Of a stretch of DNA of 64,000 nucleotides, positions 43,808-52,590 are shown in pieces (position 1 is the first letter of the stretch; the number at the start of each line of letters is the position of its first letter). This stretch comes from Gammaproteobacteria bacterium HGW-Gammaproteobacteria-15 (GTDB lineage Bacteria; Pseudomonadota; Gammaproteobacteria; Enterobacterales; Alteromonadaceae): NCBI GenBank assembly GCA_002840125.1, contig PGZF01000004.1:62001-126000 (forward strand). Reading direction: 5' to 3'. The position numbers and the translations under genes are program-made. The notes beneath the pieces were generated by a model. It was not told where the DNA came from, ran no database searches, and was given only the letters and a program-made list of their open reading frames with translations.

Positions 43808-44529
43808 TTTAACAGGGCCCTTATTTGCTGCACCTGGGCAATAGCGGCCTGGTTATCACCATGTACGCACAGTGTATCGGCGTTAAGTGCCAGTTGTTTG
43901 CCGGTTACGGTGGTCACAGTGCCATGTTTAACCAGCTGGGCAACCTGTGTCAGCATCTCATCAGCATGTAATACGGCGCCTGGCTGGCTGCGTGGTGTGA
44001 GTTTGCCATCATCGGTATAACGCCGGTCAGCAAAGGCTTCAAATAACAGGTTAACACCTTTGGCAGCAGCTAAATCGCGGTATTGTTGTTGCTGTGCTGT
44101 GGCCAAGATCATCAGTTTAAGTGGCTTATAATAGCGGGCAACGGCGTCCAGTACCGCATCAAATACAGCTGGTTTAGCCATCATATCGTTGTATAAAGCA
44201 CCATGCGGTTTGACATAGCTAAGGCTTAACCCCGCGCTTTGTGCCATACCATCCACAGCGGCAATCTGATAATGCAGGCAGTTCACTATTTCGCTGTGCG
44301 ACAAGGCCATACTGCGCCGGCCAAAGCCTTGCAAATCGGGGTAAGATGGGTGTGCACCTACAACAACACTGTGCTGTTTTGCCAGTTGCAAGGTTTTTGC
44401 CATTACATCGGCATCACCGGCATGAAAGCCACAGGCAATATTGGCCATATCAATATGTGGCATAACCTCGCTGTCCAGCCCCATTTGCCAGCTGCCAAAG
44501 CTTTCACCCAGATCACAGTTAAGTTTCAT
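43804..44529 (-). CDS. pxpA: 5-oxoprolinase subunit PxpA (LamB/YcsF family)
   Basis: About 241 residues: LNCDLGESFGSW, IDMANIACGFHAGD, VVGAHPSYPDLQGFGRR and YVKPHGALYNDM are the LamB/YcsF signature. The ATG at 44529 follows a strong GGAGGGA ribosome site; an upstream frame from 44562 adds 11 unlike residues. First gene of the pxpA-pxpB-pxpC-DUF4392 unit, all with overlapping or touching ends. Confidence 0.93.
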   Translation of the reverse strand: MKLNCDLGESFGSWQMGLDSEVMPHIDMANIACGFHAGDADVMAKTLQLAKQHSVVVGAHPSYPDLQGFGRRSMALSHSEIVNCLHYQIAAVDGMAQSAGLSLSYVKPHGALYNDMMAKPAVFDAVLDAVARYYKPLKLMILATAQQQQYRDLAAAKGVNLLFEAFADRRYTDDGKLTPRSQPGAVLHADEMLTQVAQLVKHGTVTTVTGKQLALNADTLCVHGDNQAAIAQVQQIRALLK

Positions 44530-44677
44530 CTTCCCTCCGCAATGGAAAAATAATTTATTCATATTGCGTTCAATTTTAGTAATAGTCTAGTCGGATGCGA
44601 CCAGTTGCTGCTGTCTGTTGGTTGCATAAGTCTATAAGCAGAGTAGCAAGTACATAATAGCGTAGGCGAAAACAGTC

Positions 44678-45832
44678 CTATTGGATGTCAGTGCGCTGAC
44701 CTAACAGCCGGTTTTGCATTTCATGCAGCCGCGAGCTGCAACGGGCGAAGGCGAATGCCAGTTGTCTGGCCTGGTATAGTTCGTTAACCGGCACCTTGGC
44801 GCTAAGCAGTAGCAAGGTGCCTCTGTCGTAGCATTCATCTACCAGAGCGATAAAGCGGCGCGCTTCGTTATCCAGTTTGCTTACGTAATATTCTTTGTGC
44901 TCTCGCTGATAACAGTCTTCAACGCCGTGTACTATCGGTTTATCGGCCAGGTAGCTAAATTGCGGTACGCCGTGTACGGTAATGGCGGCGTATTGGCCAC
45001 ACAACGCCATATAATCCAGCTGGCTGCGCGGCCCGGCGCATAGGGCATTAAAGTTAAAACCAATAAGGCGTTGGTTATGCCACAGTGCTGGTACAGTGCG
45101 GTTTAGCAAGTTAATAGCTGGTAATGGCGCCAGCGGGCCACTTAGCTGTTCTGCTTTTTGCTGCAGTGTTGCCAGGCTGGCGTCCAACAGATAATACGGC
45201 CAGCTTTGCTGCTGGCGCAGGCGGTAATCTTCGCCACTGTCCAGCGTAACCACTTCACAGTATTGCTGCAGTAAGGCGATAGTGGGCAAAAAACGCTGCC
45301 GTTGCAGGCCGTTGGCGTATAGCTGCTCCGGCAAGGCATTCGAGGTAGTAACCAATACCACGCCAGCGTTAAACAAATGGCGCCACAGCGTGCCGAGTAA
45401 CATGGCATCGCCGATGTCGTTGACAAAGAACTCATCAAAACACAATACCCGGTAATGTGCTGCCCACTGTGCAGCAATATGCTGTAACGGATCTGGCCGG
45501 CCGCTTAGCTGGTGCAGCTCCTGGTGGATGCGTGCCATAAAATGATGAAAATGCAGCCGGATCTTCTGCGGCGTTTGCAACTGTTGGTAAAACAGATCCA
45601 TCAGCAGGGTTTTGCCACGGCCAACCGGCCCCTGAATATACAAACCGCGCAGCGCAGACCGATCACTGGTGCTACGGCCGGTACTTAGCTTTTGTGCCAG
45701 CAGCGATAAGCGTTGCAGCAGCTGATACTGGTTTTCGTCGTAACTTAGAGCTGCTGTGGCAACCTGTTGTTGATAAATAGTAACTGGAATAACAGCCTCT
45801 CTTAAGCGGTTGTCAGGTGTAGCCGGGTACAC
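44678..45832 (-). CDS. zapE: Cell-division ATPase ZapE (AFG1-like)
   Basis: About 384 residues. Walker A GPVGRGKTLLMDLFY, RLHFHHFMARIHQEL, Walker B VLCFDEFFVNDIGDAMLL, and the LLVTTSN motif mark the AFG1/ZapE family, which modulates the Z ring. I start at GTG 45832, giving a usual length; an ATG at 45931 would add 33 residues made partly of a tandem repeat and overlap the divergent gene. Neither start has a clear ribosome site, so the N-terminus is uncertain. The GVEDCYQREHKEYYV C-terminus is typical. Confidence 0.87.
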   Translation of the reverse strand: MYPATPDNRLREAVIPVTIYQQQVATAALSYDENQYQLLQRLSLLAQKLSTGRSTSDRSALRGLYIQGPVGRGKTLLMDLFYQQLQTPQKIRLHFHHFMARIHQELHQLSGRPDPLQHIAAQWAAHYRVLCFDEFFVNDIGDAMLLGTLWRHLFNAGVVLVTTSNALPEQLYANGLQRQRFLPTIALLQQYCEVVTLDSGEDYRLRQQQSWPYYLLDASLATLQQKAEQLSGPLAPLPAINLLNRTVPALWHNQRLIGFNFNALCAGPRSQLDYMALCGQYAAITVHGVPQFSYLADKPIVHGVEDCYQREHKEYYVSKLDNEARRFIALVDECYDRGTLLLLSAKVPVNELYQARQLAFAFARCSSRLHEMQNRLLGQRTDIQ

Positions 45833-45886
45833 AATTATTGTCGCAATGTTCAGCGCTGGACGCGAATAAAATAGTGCTGTGCTAAA

Positions 45887-45910
45887 GTTTGTAGCATTGT
45901 TTGTAGCATT
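45887..45910. repeat. Perfect 12-bp tandem duplication between zapE and the GFA gene
   Basis: GTTTGTAGCATT occurs twice head-to-tail (45887-45898 and 45899-45910) in the shared promoter gap. A regulatory site or slippage product. Confidence 0.8.
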
Positions 45911-45929
45911 AACCTGATGGGAGCATAAC

Positions 45930-46349
45930 ATGTCAGTTCAACGTAAAGGCAGTTGCCTGTGTGGTAAAGTTATTGTCAGTGCGGCAAAAGCAGAAAGCAA
46001 AATAGGTGCCTGCCACTGCGGTATGTGCAGGCGCTGGGGTGGCGGGCCACTGCTGGCAGTCGATTGCGGTACAGACGTTAAGTTTAGCGGTGAGCAATAT
46101 ATCCGGGCTTTTCGTTCATCCGACTGGGCCGAGCGGGGTTTTTGCGCTGAATGCGGTACGCATTTGTTTTATCGCTTAAGCCAGAATGGCCAATATATTA
46201 TGCCGGCAGGGCTATTTGATAACAGCGATGATTTAGTGCTCGATCATCAGGTGTGTATCGACAGCAAACCAGGTTATTACAACTTTGCCGAGCACACCCA
46301 CAATATGACCTGCGACGAGATGTTTGCTGCGTTCGCACCACCGCAGTAG
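45930..46349 (+). CDS. GFA-family (glutathione-dependent formaldehyde-activating-like) zinc protein
   Basis: 139 residues with the zinc cysteines of the GFA fold: GSCLCGKV, ACHCGMCRRW and FCAECGTH. Function in this family is mostly unassigned and often not formaldehyde-related. GGGAG ribosome site; ATG 45930. Divergent from zapE. Confidence 0.87.
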   Translation: MSVQRKGSCLCGKVIVSAAKAESKIGACHCGMCRRWGGGPLLAVDCGTDVKFSGEQYIRAFRSSDWAERGFCAECGTHLFYRLSQNGQYIMPAGLFDNSDDLVLDHQVCIDSKPGYYNFAEHTHNMTCDEMFAAFAPPQ

Positions 46350-46376
46350 TGCATTTTGGCAAAACTGCTGTGACCT

Positions 46377-46410
46377 AAAGCAAACAGCTGCTAGCGCAGC
46401 CGTTTGCTTT
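46377..46410. terminator. Convergent terminator between GFA and GH115 genes
   Basis: AAAGCAAAC (46377-46385) pairs with GTTTGCTTT (46402-46410), and GCTGC with GCAGC inside, around a TAGC loop with one A/C mismatch. Both strands can use it; it overlaps the end of the GH115 gene. Confidence 0.7.
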
Positions 46411-49264
46411 CTTCTGGGCCAAGATAACTGGGCTTAAGGCCGCCGGTGTCAATCAGCAGTTTTTGCAGTACCAGCGCCGGATCTACCAGATAAATACGCA
46501 GTGTATAGGCACCGGGTTTAGTTACCTGTAGCGGGCTGCTGATAATACGCACACCATCCAGTACCGACTTCTCCCAAGCCTGCTGGCTGTTATCGGCCAG
46601 TGTATCAACCAGTTGCGGCGGGTTGTTATTTAGTGCCACGGCAAAACGCAGGCCGCGCCCCGGCACTAAGTCCAGCGTGGGTGCCACTATGCTGTGCAGG
46701 GTAAAAGTGCCTGTGCTATGAAAAAACAGCGGATACTCCAGATAAGGTGCCTGTTTTAGCGCGCCGGGTTGATAATCCGGTACTGTCATAGCCGACATCG
46801 AAGAGTGAGTGCGGCCATGGCCCGGGATTTCCTGCCACCAGGCTTGCTTATTATTAGCAACCGCCTTGCCACTGGCAGCTTCGATAGCAATATAGCCATC
46901 AGCTTCAACAAAACCCTGTGTTGCTGTTGTAGCGGGTTTTACTGCGGCTAGCTGTATTTTTGCCCCGCCCCAGCCGGTACCCTGAATATGCACTTCGGCG
47001 TTATTCAGCCCGGTTTGGGCTTTGCTCCAGTCAATGGATACGGCAATTTGCTGCTCAACAGCAATTTGGCCGCCGCTGTGGCTCAGTTTTACCCAGTCTG
47101 CCGAGGCTTTAGCGCTAAACTCAAACGGCACAGTGCCTTTATTAAACACTTCAATCACACGTTGTTGCTGGCCATGCGGATAAAAGCGATCCAGTGCCAG
47201 TTGCTGGCCCTGATACTCGCTTATTGGCCACGACAGCGGTGAACCTTCGGCAGCTACGCCCATATCAGCCACTGCCATTGGTTCAGCTACCGCGACAACA
47301 GGCATCAGGTTAGCCGGTGGATTACGCCAGTACGTAAAACCGATATGCGGCTGCGACATCATATGATTCCAGCGGCCATTGCCCAGGCTATGGTATTGCG
47401 CTGTCAGTTCGGCGTCGCGGTTAAACCAAAACCGCACCTGCTGCGCCCAGTAATTGGTACTAACCCGGCCCTGTGCGCCATGCAACTGGTTTATCGCCAC
47501 TGCACGGTTTAGCTCATACACTGCCTGGCTGGCTTTTAGCGGATGCGCCACCAACTGAATAAAAGCATCATGCAGCTGCGGGGCTAATTGCTGTTGTACC
47601 TGATCTGCCGTGGCAACCAGTTGCGCCAGCTCATCGCTGATACGCTGCGCCTCACTGTAGTGAAAAATACTGTAAGTACCGGGCTCTACCGCTTCAGGCT
47701 TGCGCCGGCCATTATGACGGGTATAGCCCTGAATTAGCTGTGCGATCGTTGCCGCATGCGCTGTGCCAAATTGTTGTGTTGCCCAGTCAGTGGCAAATTG
47801 CTGTAAATTGTTAGCGTTAAAGGCATCCGGGTTCCAGGCCATACGTAAGAAAAAGTCGATAGGAAATTCCATCGGCTTTAAATCACCGACATTGACTATC
47901 CAGATGCGATCAGCCTGATAGTGCCAGGCCAGCTGCATTTGCTCCCATATTTTTGCCATCGGCACGGTATTGATCCAGCGATAGGAGCGGGGGTGGCCTA
48001 CATAATCAAAATGATAATACACCCCGGCACCACCGGCCCGGTTACGCTCGCTGGCGGTAGGTAAGCGGCGGATATTGCCATAGTTATCGTCGGCCCACAG
48101 CAGGGTAACATCGTCCGGTACCCGCATGCCGCGCTCGTAAAAGCCCTGAACTTCTTTGTACAACGCCCATACCTGCGGCACAGTTTCAACCGGGCGGTCG
48201 GTAAAGGTTTGCTGCAAAATAGTGCGCTGATCGGCCACTATCTGCTGCAGTAACTCAATATTGTCACCTTCGCTCATCGGTTCGTCTTCCTGGCCGCGCA
48301 TCCCCAGGGTAAAAATACTTTCCAGGTTTTTATGCCGCTGTGCGCCGTGTTGCCAGAATTTATAGATATTGTCGCGGTTGGTAGAGTATTCCCATGGCCC
48401 TTCGCCGTAACGGTTCCATTCTTTGTCGGCGCGCATCATCGGCTCGTGATGGCTATTGCTCATCACTATACCCATTTCATCGGCCAGAATAGCGTTTTGC
48501 CAGTCATCATCGGCAAAGGCGTTGTTCCACATCGCCGGCCATAAAAAGTTGGCTTTAAGCCTTTGTAACAGCTCAAATACATGGATATAAAACTGGCTGT
48601 TATAATCGCCGAATTTTTCATTTACCCAGTTGGTTAATGCCGGGTGTTCGTCGTTCAGAAAAATGCCGCGATACTTTACCTTTGGGGCATCACTAATGGC
48701 GGTGCCCGCCTTAATATACAGTTGTTCGCGTTTGATCACCGGTACATCGGCCCACCAGTGCCACGGTGAAACCCCAAGGGTTTCGGCCAGATCAAATACG
48801 CCGTAAATGGCGCCGCGTTTGTCACTGCCGGCGATGACCAGAGCTTGCTCTACGCCCGGCAGCGGTTGATCTACCACTTGAATAAGATAAGCTTCCCACT
48901 TGCCGGCAATAGTGCTGATATCCAACTTGCCCGCTGCTGCCAACTGATCCAGCAGCGGGTTATTACCCAGGGTGCCAATAATCAGCACTTGCCCGGCTTG
49001 ATCATTTGGGGCGCTGTGGCTGATGTGCAGCTGTTTACCACTGACATTGGCGATATCTTGTTGCAGGCTGTTAACAGCCCGCAATAAGCCTTTATGATCC
49101 TGCTCTGCTACCAGAATAGTGGCCTGGCTGTTTTTGCCTACCAGAGCAAAGTCCGCTTTACCGGGTGTTTGTGCCAGATAATTACCCGGTAATGCATAAG
49201 TTTGCAGGCTAAACAGTACACAGCACAGCAGTAATACCCAGTGCAGTAGTAAACACGGTTTCAT
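46391..49264 (-). CDS. GH115 xylan alpha-1,2-glucuronidase, exported
   Basis: 957 residues. Signal peptide (LLLHWVLLLCCVLFSLQTYA). The GH115 pattern is clear: KYRGIFLNDEHPALTNWV, NFLWPAMWNNAFADDD, SNSHHEPMMR, LWADDNYGNIRRLP, FDYVGHPRSYRWINT and WIVNVGDLKPMEFPIDFF. The family removes (4-O-methyl-)glucuronic acid from internal and terminal xylose, opening glucuronoxylan to xylosidases. C-terminal beta-sandwich parts end in IYLVDPALVLQKLLID. Downstream of the GH43 gene with a one-base overlap. Confidence 0.92.
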   Translation of the reverse strand: MKPCLLLHWVLLLCCVLFSLQTYALPGNYLAQTPGKADFALVGKNSQATILVAEQDHKGLLRAVNSLQQDIANVSGKQLHISHSAPNDQAGQVLIIGTLGNNPLLDQLAAAGKLDISTIAGKWEAYLIQVVDQPLPGVEQALVIAGSDKRGAIYGVFDLAETLGVSPWHWWADVPVIKREQLYIKAGTAISDAPKVKYRGIFLNDEHPALTNWVNEKFGDYNSQFYIHVFELLQRLKANFLWPAMWNNAFADDDWQNAILADEMGIVMSNSHHEPMMRADKEWNRYGEGPWEYSTNRDNIYKFWQHGAQRHKNLESIFTLGMRGQEDEPMSEGDNIELLQQIVADQRTILQQTFTDRPVETVPQVWALYKEVQGFYERGMRVPDDVTLLWADDNYGNIRRLPTASERNRAGGAGVYYHFDYVGHPRSYRWINTVPMAKIWEQMQLAWHYQADRIWIVNVGDLKPMEFPIDFFLRMAWNPDAFNANNLQQFATDWATQQFGTAHAATIAQLIQGYTRHNGRRKPEAVEPGTYSIFHYSEAQRISDELAQLVATADQVQQQLAPQLHDAFIQLVAHPLKASQAVYELNRAVAINQLHGAQGRVSTNYWAQQVRFWFNRDAELTAQYHSLGNGRWNHMMSQPHIGFTYWRNPPANLMPVVAVAEPMAVADMGVAAEGSPLSWPISEYQGQQLALDRFYPHGQQQRVIEVFNKGTVPFEFSAKASADWVKLSHSGGQIAVEQQIAVSIDWSKAQTGLNNAEVHIQGTGWGGAKIQLAAVKPATTATQGFVEADGYIAIEAASGKAVANNKQAWWQEIPGHGRTHSSMSAMTVPDYQPGALKQAPYLEYPLFFHSTGTFTLHSIVAPTLDLVPGRGLRFAVALNNNPPQLVDTLADNSQQAWEKSVLDGVRIISSPLQVTKPGAYTLRIYLVDPALVLQKLLIDTGGLKPSYLGPEESKRLR

Positions 49265-51003
49265 CAGTTGCCCCCGGTTTCCTGCCGGCTGTGTAAACCC
49301 AGCATGGTGCCAACAAAACCACCTGCTACCTGCGTGCTTAGCAGTGTAGCGTCCTGGGTGCCTGCCAGGGGTTGCCAGTCATCGTTGCCCGGTGCGTAGT
49401 AAAAGCTGATGCTGCCGGCCCGGCCGCTTATTTTCAGGCGGATTTGCTCAGTGGCGCGGGTTAGCAGCTGGCTGGCTATTTGCTGTGGTGCGCCGCCGTT
49501 GGCCTGTTCCAGAAAAATGATCACCTGCTCGCCCTGGGTTTTAACGCCCAGGTAGTAGTGATATTGCTCGTTCTGAAACGCCACTATTCCGGCAGAAAAC
49601 GGGCCTGTAGAACCTTGGCCAGCAGGTAGCGCTAAGCTGGTGCTGGCATCAAAGTGGGTATGTTGCTGGCGCCGGCCGATAAACGCCGGCTGTTCTAATG
49701 AATCCAGCCCGGTGGCACCAGCCTGCAGCGTTAGTTGCTGTTTGTTCAGGCTAAGCCAGCTTTGGTCATATTTACGTAAGGTATTCCAGTTTACATCCAG
49801 TGTGCTGGCGCTGAAATCGTCACGCCAGTTAAAATTGCCGGTCAGCGGCTGTGGGGCTGTTTTCGTGGTCAGGCTGGCCGGAGCGGCAGGGCGGTAAGGT
49901 ATCGCTTCACCTGCCGGTAAAATATGTGGCCAGCCATCTTGCCAGCTTACTGGTAATAAAAAGGTTTCGCGGCCAGTATTAAAAAAGCGTTCCTGATAAG
50001 CGCGGCTTGCCAGAAACACTGCCCACCAGCTGCCATCGGGTAATTGTACAAAGTCAGCATGGCCTGCTGTTGTGATAGGATCAGGCCGCTCGGGAGCCAG
50101 ATCGCGCTGGGTCAGAATAGGGTTGCCGCTGTAGGGCACAAAAGGCTCGCTCAGGCTGCGGCTACGGAAAATGACCGCCGAGTGCTGATCTGCGGTGCCG
50201 CCTTCAGCACACAATAAATAATACCAGCCATCATGCTTATACAGGTGCGGTGCTTCAATCCAGATGGGCTTAGTACTCAGATCAACGCCACCATTAACTA
50301 ATAAGCGCTGCGAGTCGGCTACAATTTTCTGGTTTGCTAGATCATACTCCCATAACCAGATGGCTTTATGGCCCTCGTACAGTGATTCGACGGGGTCGCC
50401 ATTATGGGCAATATATACTTTGCCATCGTCATCAAAGAAAATATCCGGATCGATACCTTCCACTTCAGGTAGCCAGATTGGATCAGACCAGGGGCCTGCC
50501 GGATTGGTGGCGGTAAGAATAAAGTTACCGCCTCTGTCTACTACGGTGGTGATCAGATAATAAGTGCCGTCATGATAGCGCAGCGTAGGGGCGAAAATGC
50601 CGCGTGACACCTGTAAGCCGTCCATTTCCATTTGCGACTGGCGCGTTAGTGCATAGCCAATAAGCTGCCAGTTTACCAGATCGCGGCTGTGCAGAATGGG
50701 CAGCCCGGGCGTGTAGGTAAAAGACGACACCGTCATATAATAGTCATCGCCATTGCGGGTAATGCTGGGATCGGGGAAAAACCCCGCCAGCACCGGGTTC
50801 TGATAGGTGCCCTGCGCTAACGGCTCTGCAAACAGCGGGTCAAGCCCCTGATATTCAAACCAGTTAAATTGTGCGGCTGCTGGTGCAGGTACAGTTGCAG
50901 TGGTGTGGTTTGCCGTTGTATCAACAGCAGGTTGGCATGCGCTCAGGCAAAATATCAGCCCCAGCACCGATGTCAGTAACACCGCCCGATAGTTGTTTGT
51001 CAT
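49264..51003 (-). CDS. GH43 beta-xylosidase/arabinofuranosidase lipoprotein
   Basis: About 579 residues. Lipoprotein signal ending LSAC. Five-bladed GH43 catalytic part: FFPDPSITRNGDDYYMT (base Asp), EGIDPDIFFDDDGKVYIAHNGDP (pKa Asp) and WIEAPHLYKHDGWYYLL (acid Glu). A beta-xylosidase C-terminal concanavalin-like domain (from about 390) follows, as in XynB-type enzymes. ATG 51003 is eight bases after GGAG. Acts on xylo-oligosaccharides at the membrane, together with GH115. Confidence 0.9.
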   Translation of the reverse strand: MTNNYRAVLLTSVLGLIFCLSACQPAVDTTANHTTATVPAPAAAQFNWFEYQGLDPLFAEPLAQGTYQNPVLAGFFPDPSITRNGDDYYMTVSSFTYTPGLPILHSRDLVNWQLIGYALTRQSQMEMDGLQVSRGIFAPTLRYHDGTYYLITTVVDRGGNFILTATNPAGPWSDPIWLPEVEGIDPDIFFDDDGKVYIAHNGDPVESLYEGHKAIWLWEYDLANQKIVADSQRLLVNGGVDLSTKPIWIEAPHLYKHDGWYYLLCAEGGTADQHSAVIFRSRSLSEPFVPYSGNPILTQRDLAPERPDPITTAGHADFVQLPDGSWWAVFLASRAYQERFFNTGRETFLLPVSWQDGWPHILPAGEAIPYRPAAPASLTTKTAPQPLTGNFNWRDDFSASTLDVNWNTLRKYDQSWLSLNKQQLTLQAGATGLDSLEQPAFIGRRQQHTHFDASTSLALPAGQGSTGPFSAGIVAFQNEQYHYYLGVKTQGEQVIIFLEQANGGAPQQIASQLLTRATEQIRLKISGRAGSISFYYAPGNDDWQPLAGTQDATLLSTQVAGGFVGTMLGLHSRQETGGN

Positions 51004-51182
51004 TTGTAACACTCCGCTGTTAATGCCGGGCCAGCCTGTGCGCTAGCCCGGAACATAAAAGGTAGTGTTATTAAAAGGAAAAAGGCCATATTCATCAATG
51101 GCCTTAGTGTTATGAAAATACGTCTGCACTGTGCGTTTTTTACGCAAAACGCTAATGTGGCAGGTAGCTGCAGCTGTACCAG

Positions 51183-52379
51183 TTAATCATTTACTGCCAT
51201 GCCATTAAAGGTGTCATTGCGCTCAGTGCGGTACTCTTTTGGTGTCTGGCTGAAATGACGCTGAAATACAGCATACATATACTGCAACGACGGATAACCA
51301 CATATTTTAGCAATCTCGGTGGGGTTAACCTGGGTTTCTTTCAGCATTTTGCAGGCTTTGTTCAGTTTTTGGTTATGCAATTCTGTATGAATAGAATGGC
51401 CCCGCTCTGAGCGAAAGCGTTGTTCCAGATTAGAGCGCGAAATACCAACAAAGTCCGTCACCTGCTCAACTTTGGCGCCACGGGTAGCATGGCGGCGGAT
51501 GTAGTGCATAGCCTGAATCACATAAGGATCGCGTAGTGCTTTAAAATCGGTAGACTGGCGCGAAGCCACGCCCACCGGCGGCACCAGAATACGCTTATTA
51601 CCCACGTCAATATTGTTCAGTTGCATATGCAGTAGCTTGGCGGCTTTGTAACCCATTTCAAAACAACCCTGGGTTACCGAGCTTAAACTGATACGGCTGA
51701 GGTAACGGGCAATGTCATCGTCGTCGATACCGATAATGGCAATATTATCCGGCACAATAATGCCAACATGCTCACAGGCCTGCAGCAAATGGCGGGCGCG
51801 TGAGTCGGTTACGGCAATTATACCTATAGGTTTAGGCAGGCCCTGGATCCAGTCGGTCAGGCGGTTCATCGCATATTGCCAGGTTTCTGGCCGCGTGCAG
51901 TGGCCCTGGTACACCTGGCAGTCGTAACCATCCTGAGCCGTTAGTGTGCGCACTGCATTTTCGCGCTCTTTTGCCCAGCGGTGCTGTTCATCAACCGGCA
52001 CACTGTAAAATGCAAAACGGTCCAGCCCTTTACGTTTTAAGTGTTCATAGGCGTTTTGTACTAAAGCATGGTTATCTGTAGCGACATAGGGTACGGCAGG
52101 ATAATCGGCTGCATCACTGTATGAACCACCCACTCCCACCAGCGGTTTAACCGAGCCTGCCAAAGCGCGCTGGATATTCATATCATCGAAATCGGCAATA
52201 ATGCCGTCGCCGCTCCATTCGTGAATATGCTCCAGCCGGCAGAGAAAATCCTCTTCCAGATACAGATCCCAATCCACTTTGGAAGACTGCAAATAGTGCC
52301 CTATACCCTCAATAACCTGTCGATCGTAAACTTTGTTCGCATTAAACAACAACGTAATGCTGTGTTTGGCCTTAAACAT
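51183..52379 (-). CDS. xylR: Xylose operon regulator XylR (PBP-like domain plus AraC HTH)
   Basis: 398 residues, close to E. coli XylR (392). N-terminal sugar-binding domain (about 5-280: SITLLFNANKVYDRQVIEGIG, IIADFDDMNI, IIGIDDDDIARYLSRISLSSVTQG) and C-terminal AraC/XylS helix-turn-helix (about 288-390: VEQVTDFVGISRSNLEQRFR, KEYR end). It should bind D-xylose and activate the divergent xylB/xylA genes. GGGG-rich ribosome site before ATG 52379. Confidence 0.92.
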   Translation of the reverse strand: MFKAKHSITLLFNANKVYDRQVIEGIGHYLQSSKVDWDLYLEEDFLCRLEHIHEWSGDGIIADFDDMNIQRALAGSVKPLVGVGGSYSDAADYPAVPYVATDNHALVQNAYEHLKRKGLDRFAFYSVPVDEQHRWAKERENAVRTLTAQDGYDCQVYQGHCTRPETWQYAMNRLTDWIQGLPKPIGIIAVTDSRARHLLQACEHVGIIVPDNIAIIGIDDDDIARYLSRISLSSVTQGCFEMGYKAAKLLHMQLNNIDVGNKRILVPPVGVASRQSTDFKALRDPYVIQAMHYIRRHATRGAKVEQVTDFVGISRSNLEQRFRSERGHSIHTELHNQKLNKACKMLKETQVNPTEIAKICGYPSLQYMYAVFQRHFSQTPKEYRTERNDTFNGMAVND

Positions 52380-52462
52380 ATCCCCGCCCCGTCTGGTTTA
52401 TCTGATTATTATTTTTGTTTTTTATTTTTAACTAAAATAGTGCAAGCGTGTTCAATATTAGA

Positions 52463-52520
52463 CCAGCCAACGCGGCTGGCAAATGAGAAAACATAATTCA
52501 GCTATTAATTATGAATTTTC
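52463..52520. promoter_or_regulatory. Palindromes in the xylR-xylB intergenic region
   Basis: Two features lie in the 211-bp gap. CCAGCC (52463-52468)/GGCTGG (52474-52479) is a 6-bp inverted repeat. GAAAACATAATT (52487-52498) and, on the other strand, GAAAATTCATAATT (52507-52520) form a larger inverted pair that resembles the GAAA-containing sites known for E. coli XylR. Candidate XylR operators; not proven. Confidence 0.4.
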
Positions 52521-52590
52521 GTAATTGCTGCTGGCGGCAGGCTCATCAAATATGCTGCTATCAGCGCTAACATTCGGATAATTATTGCAA

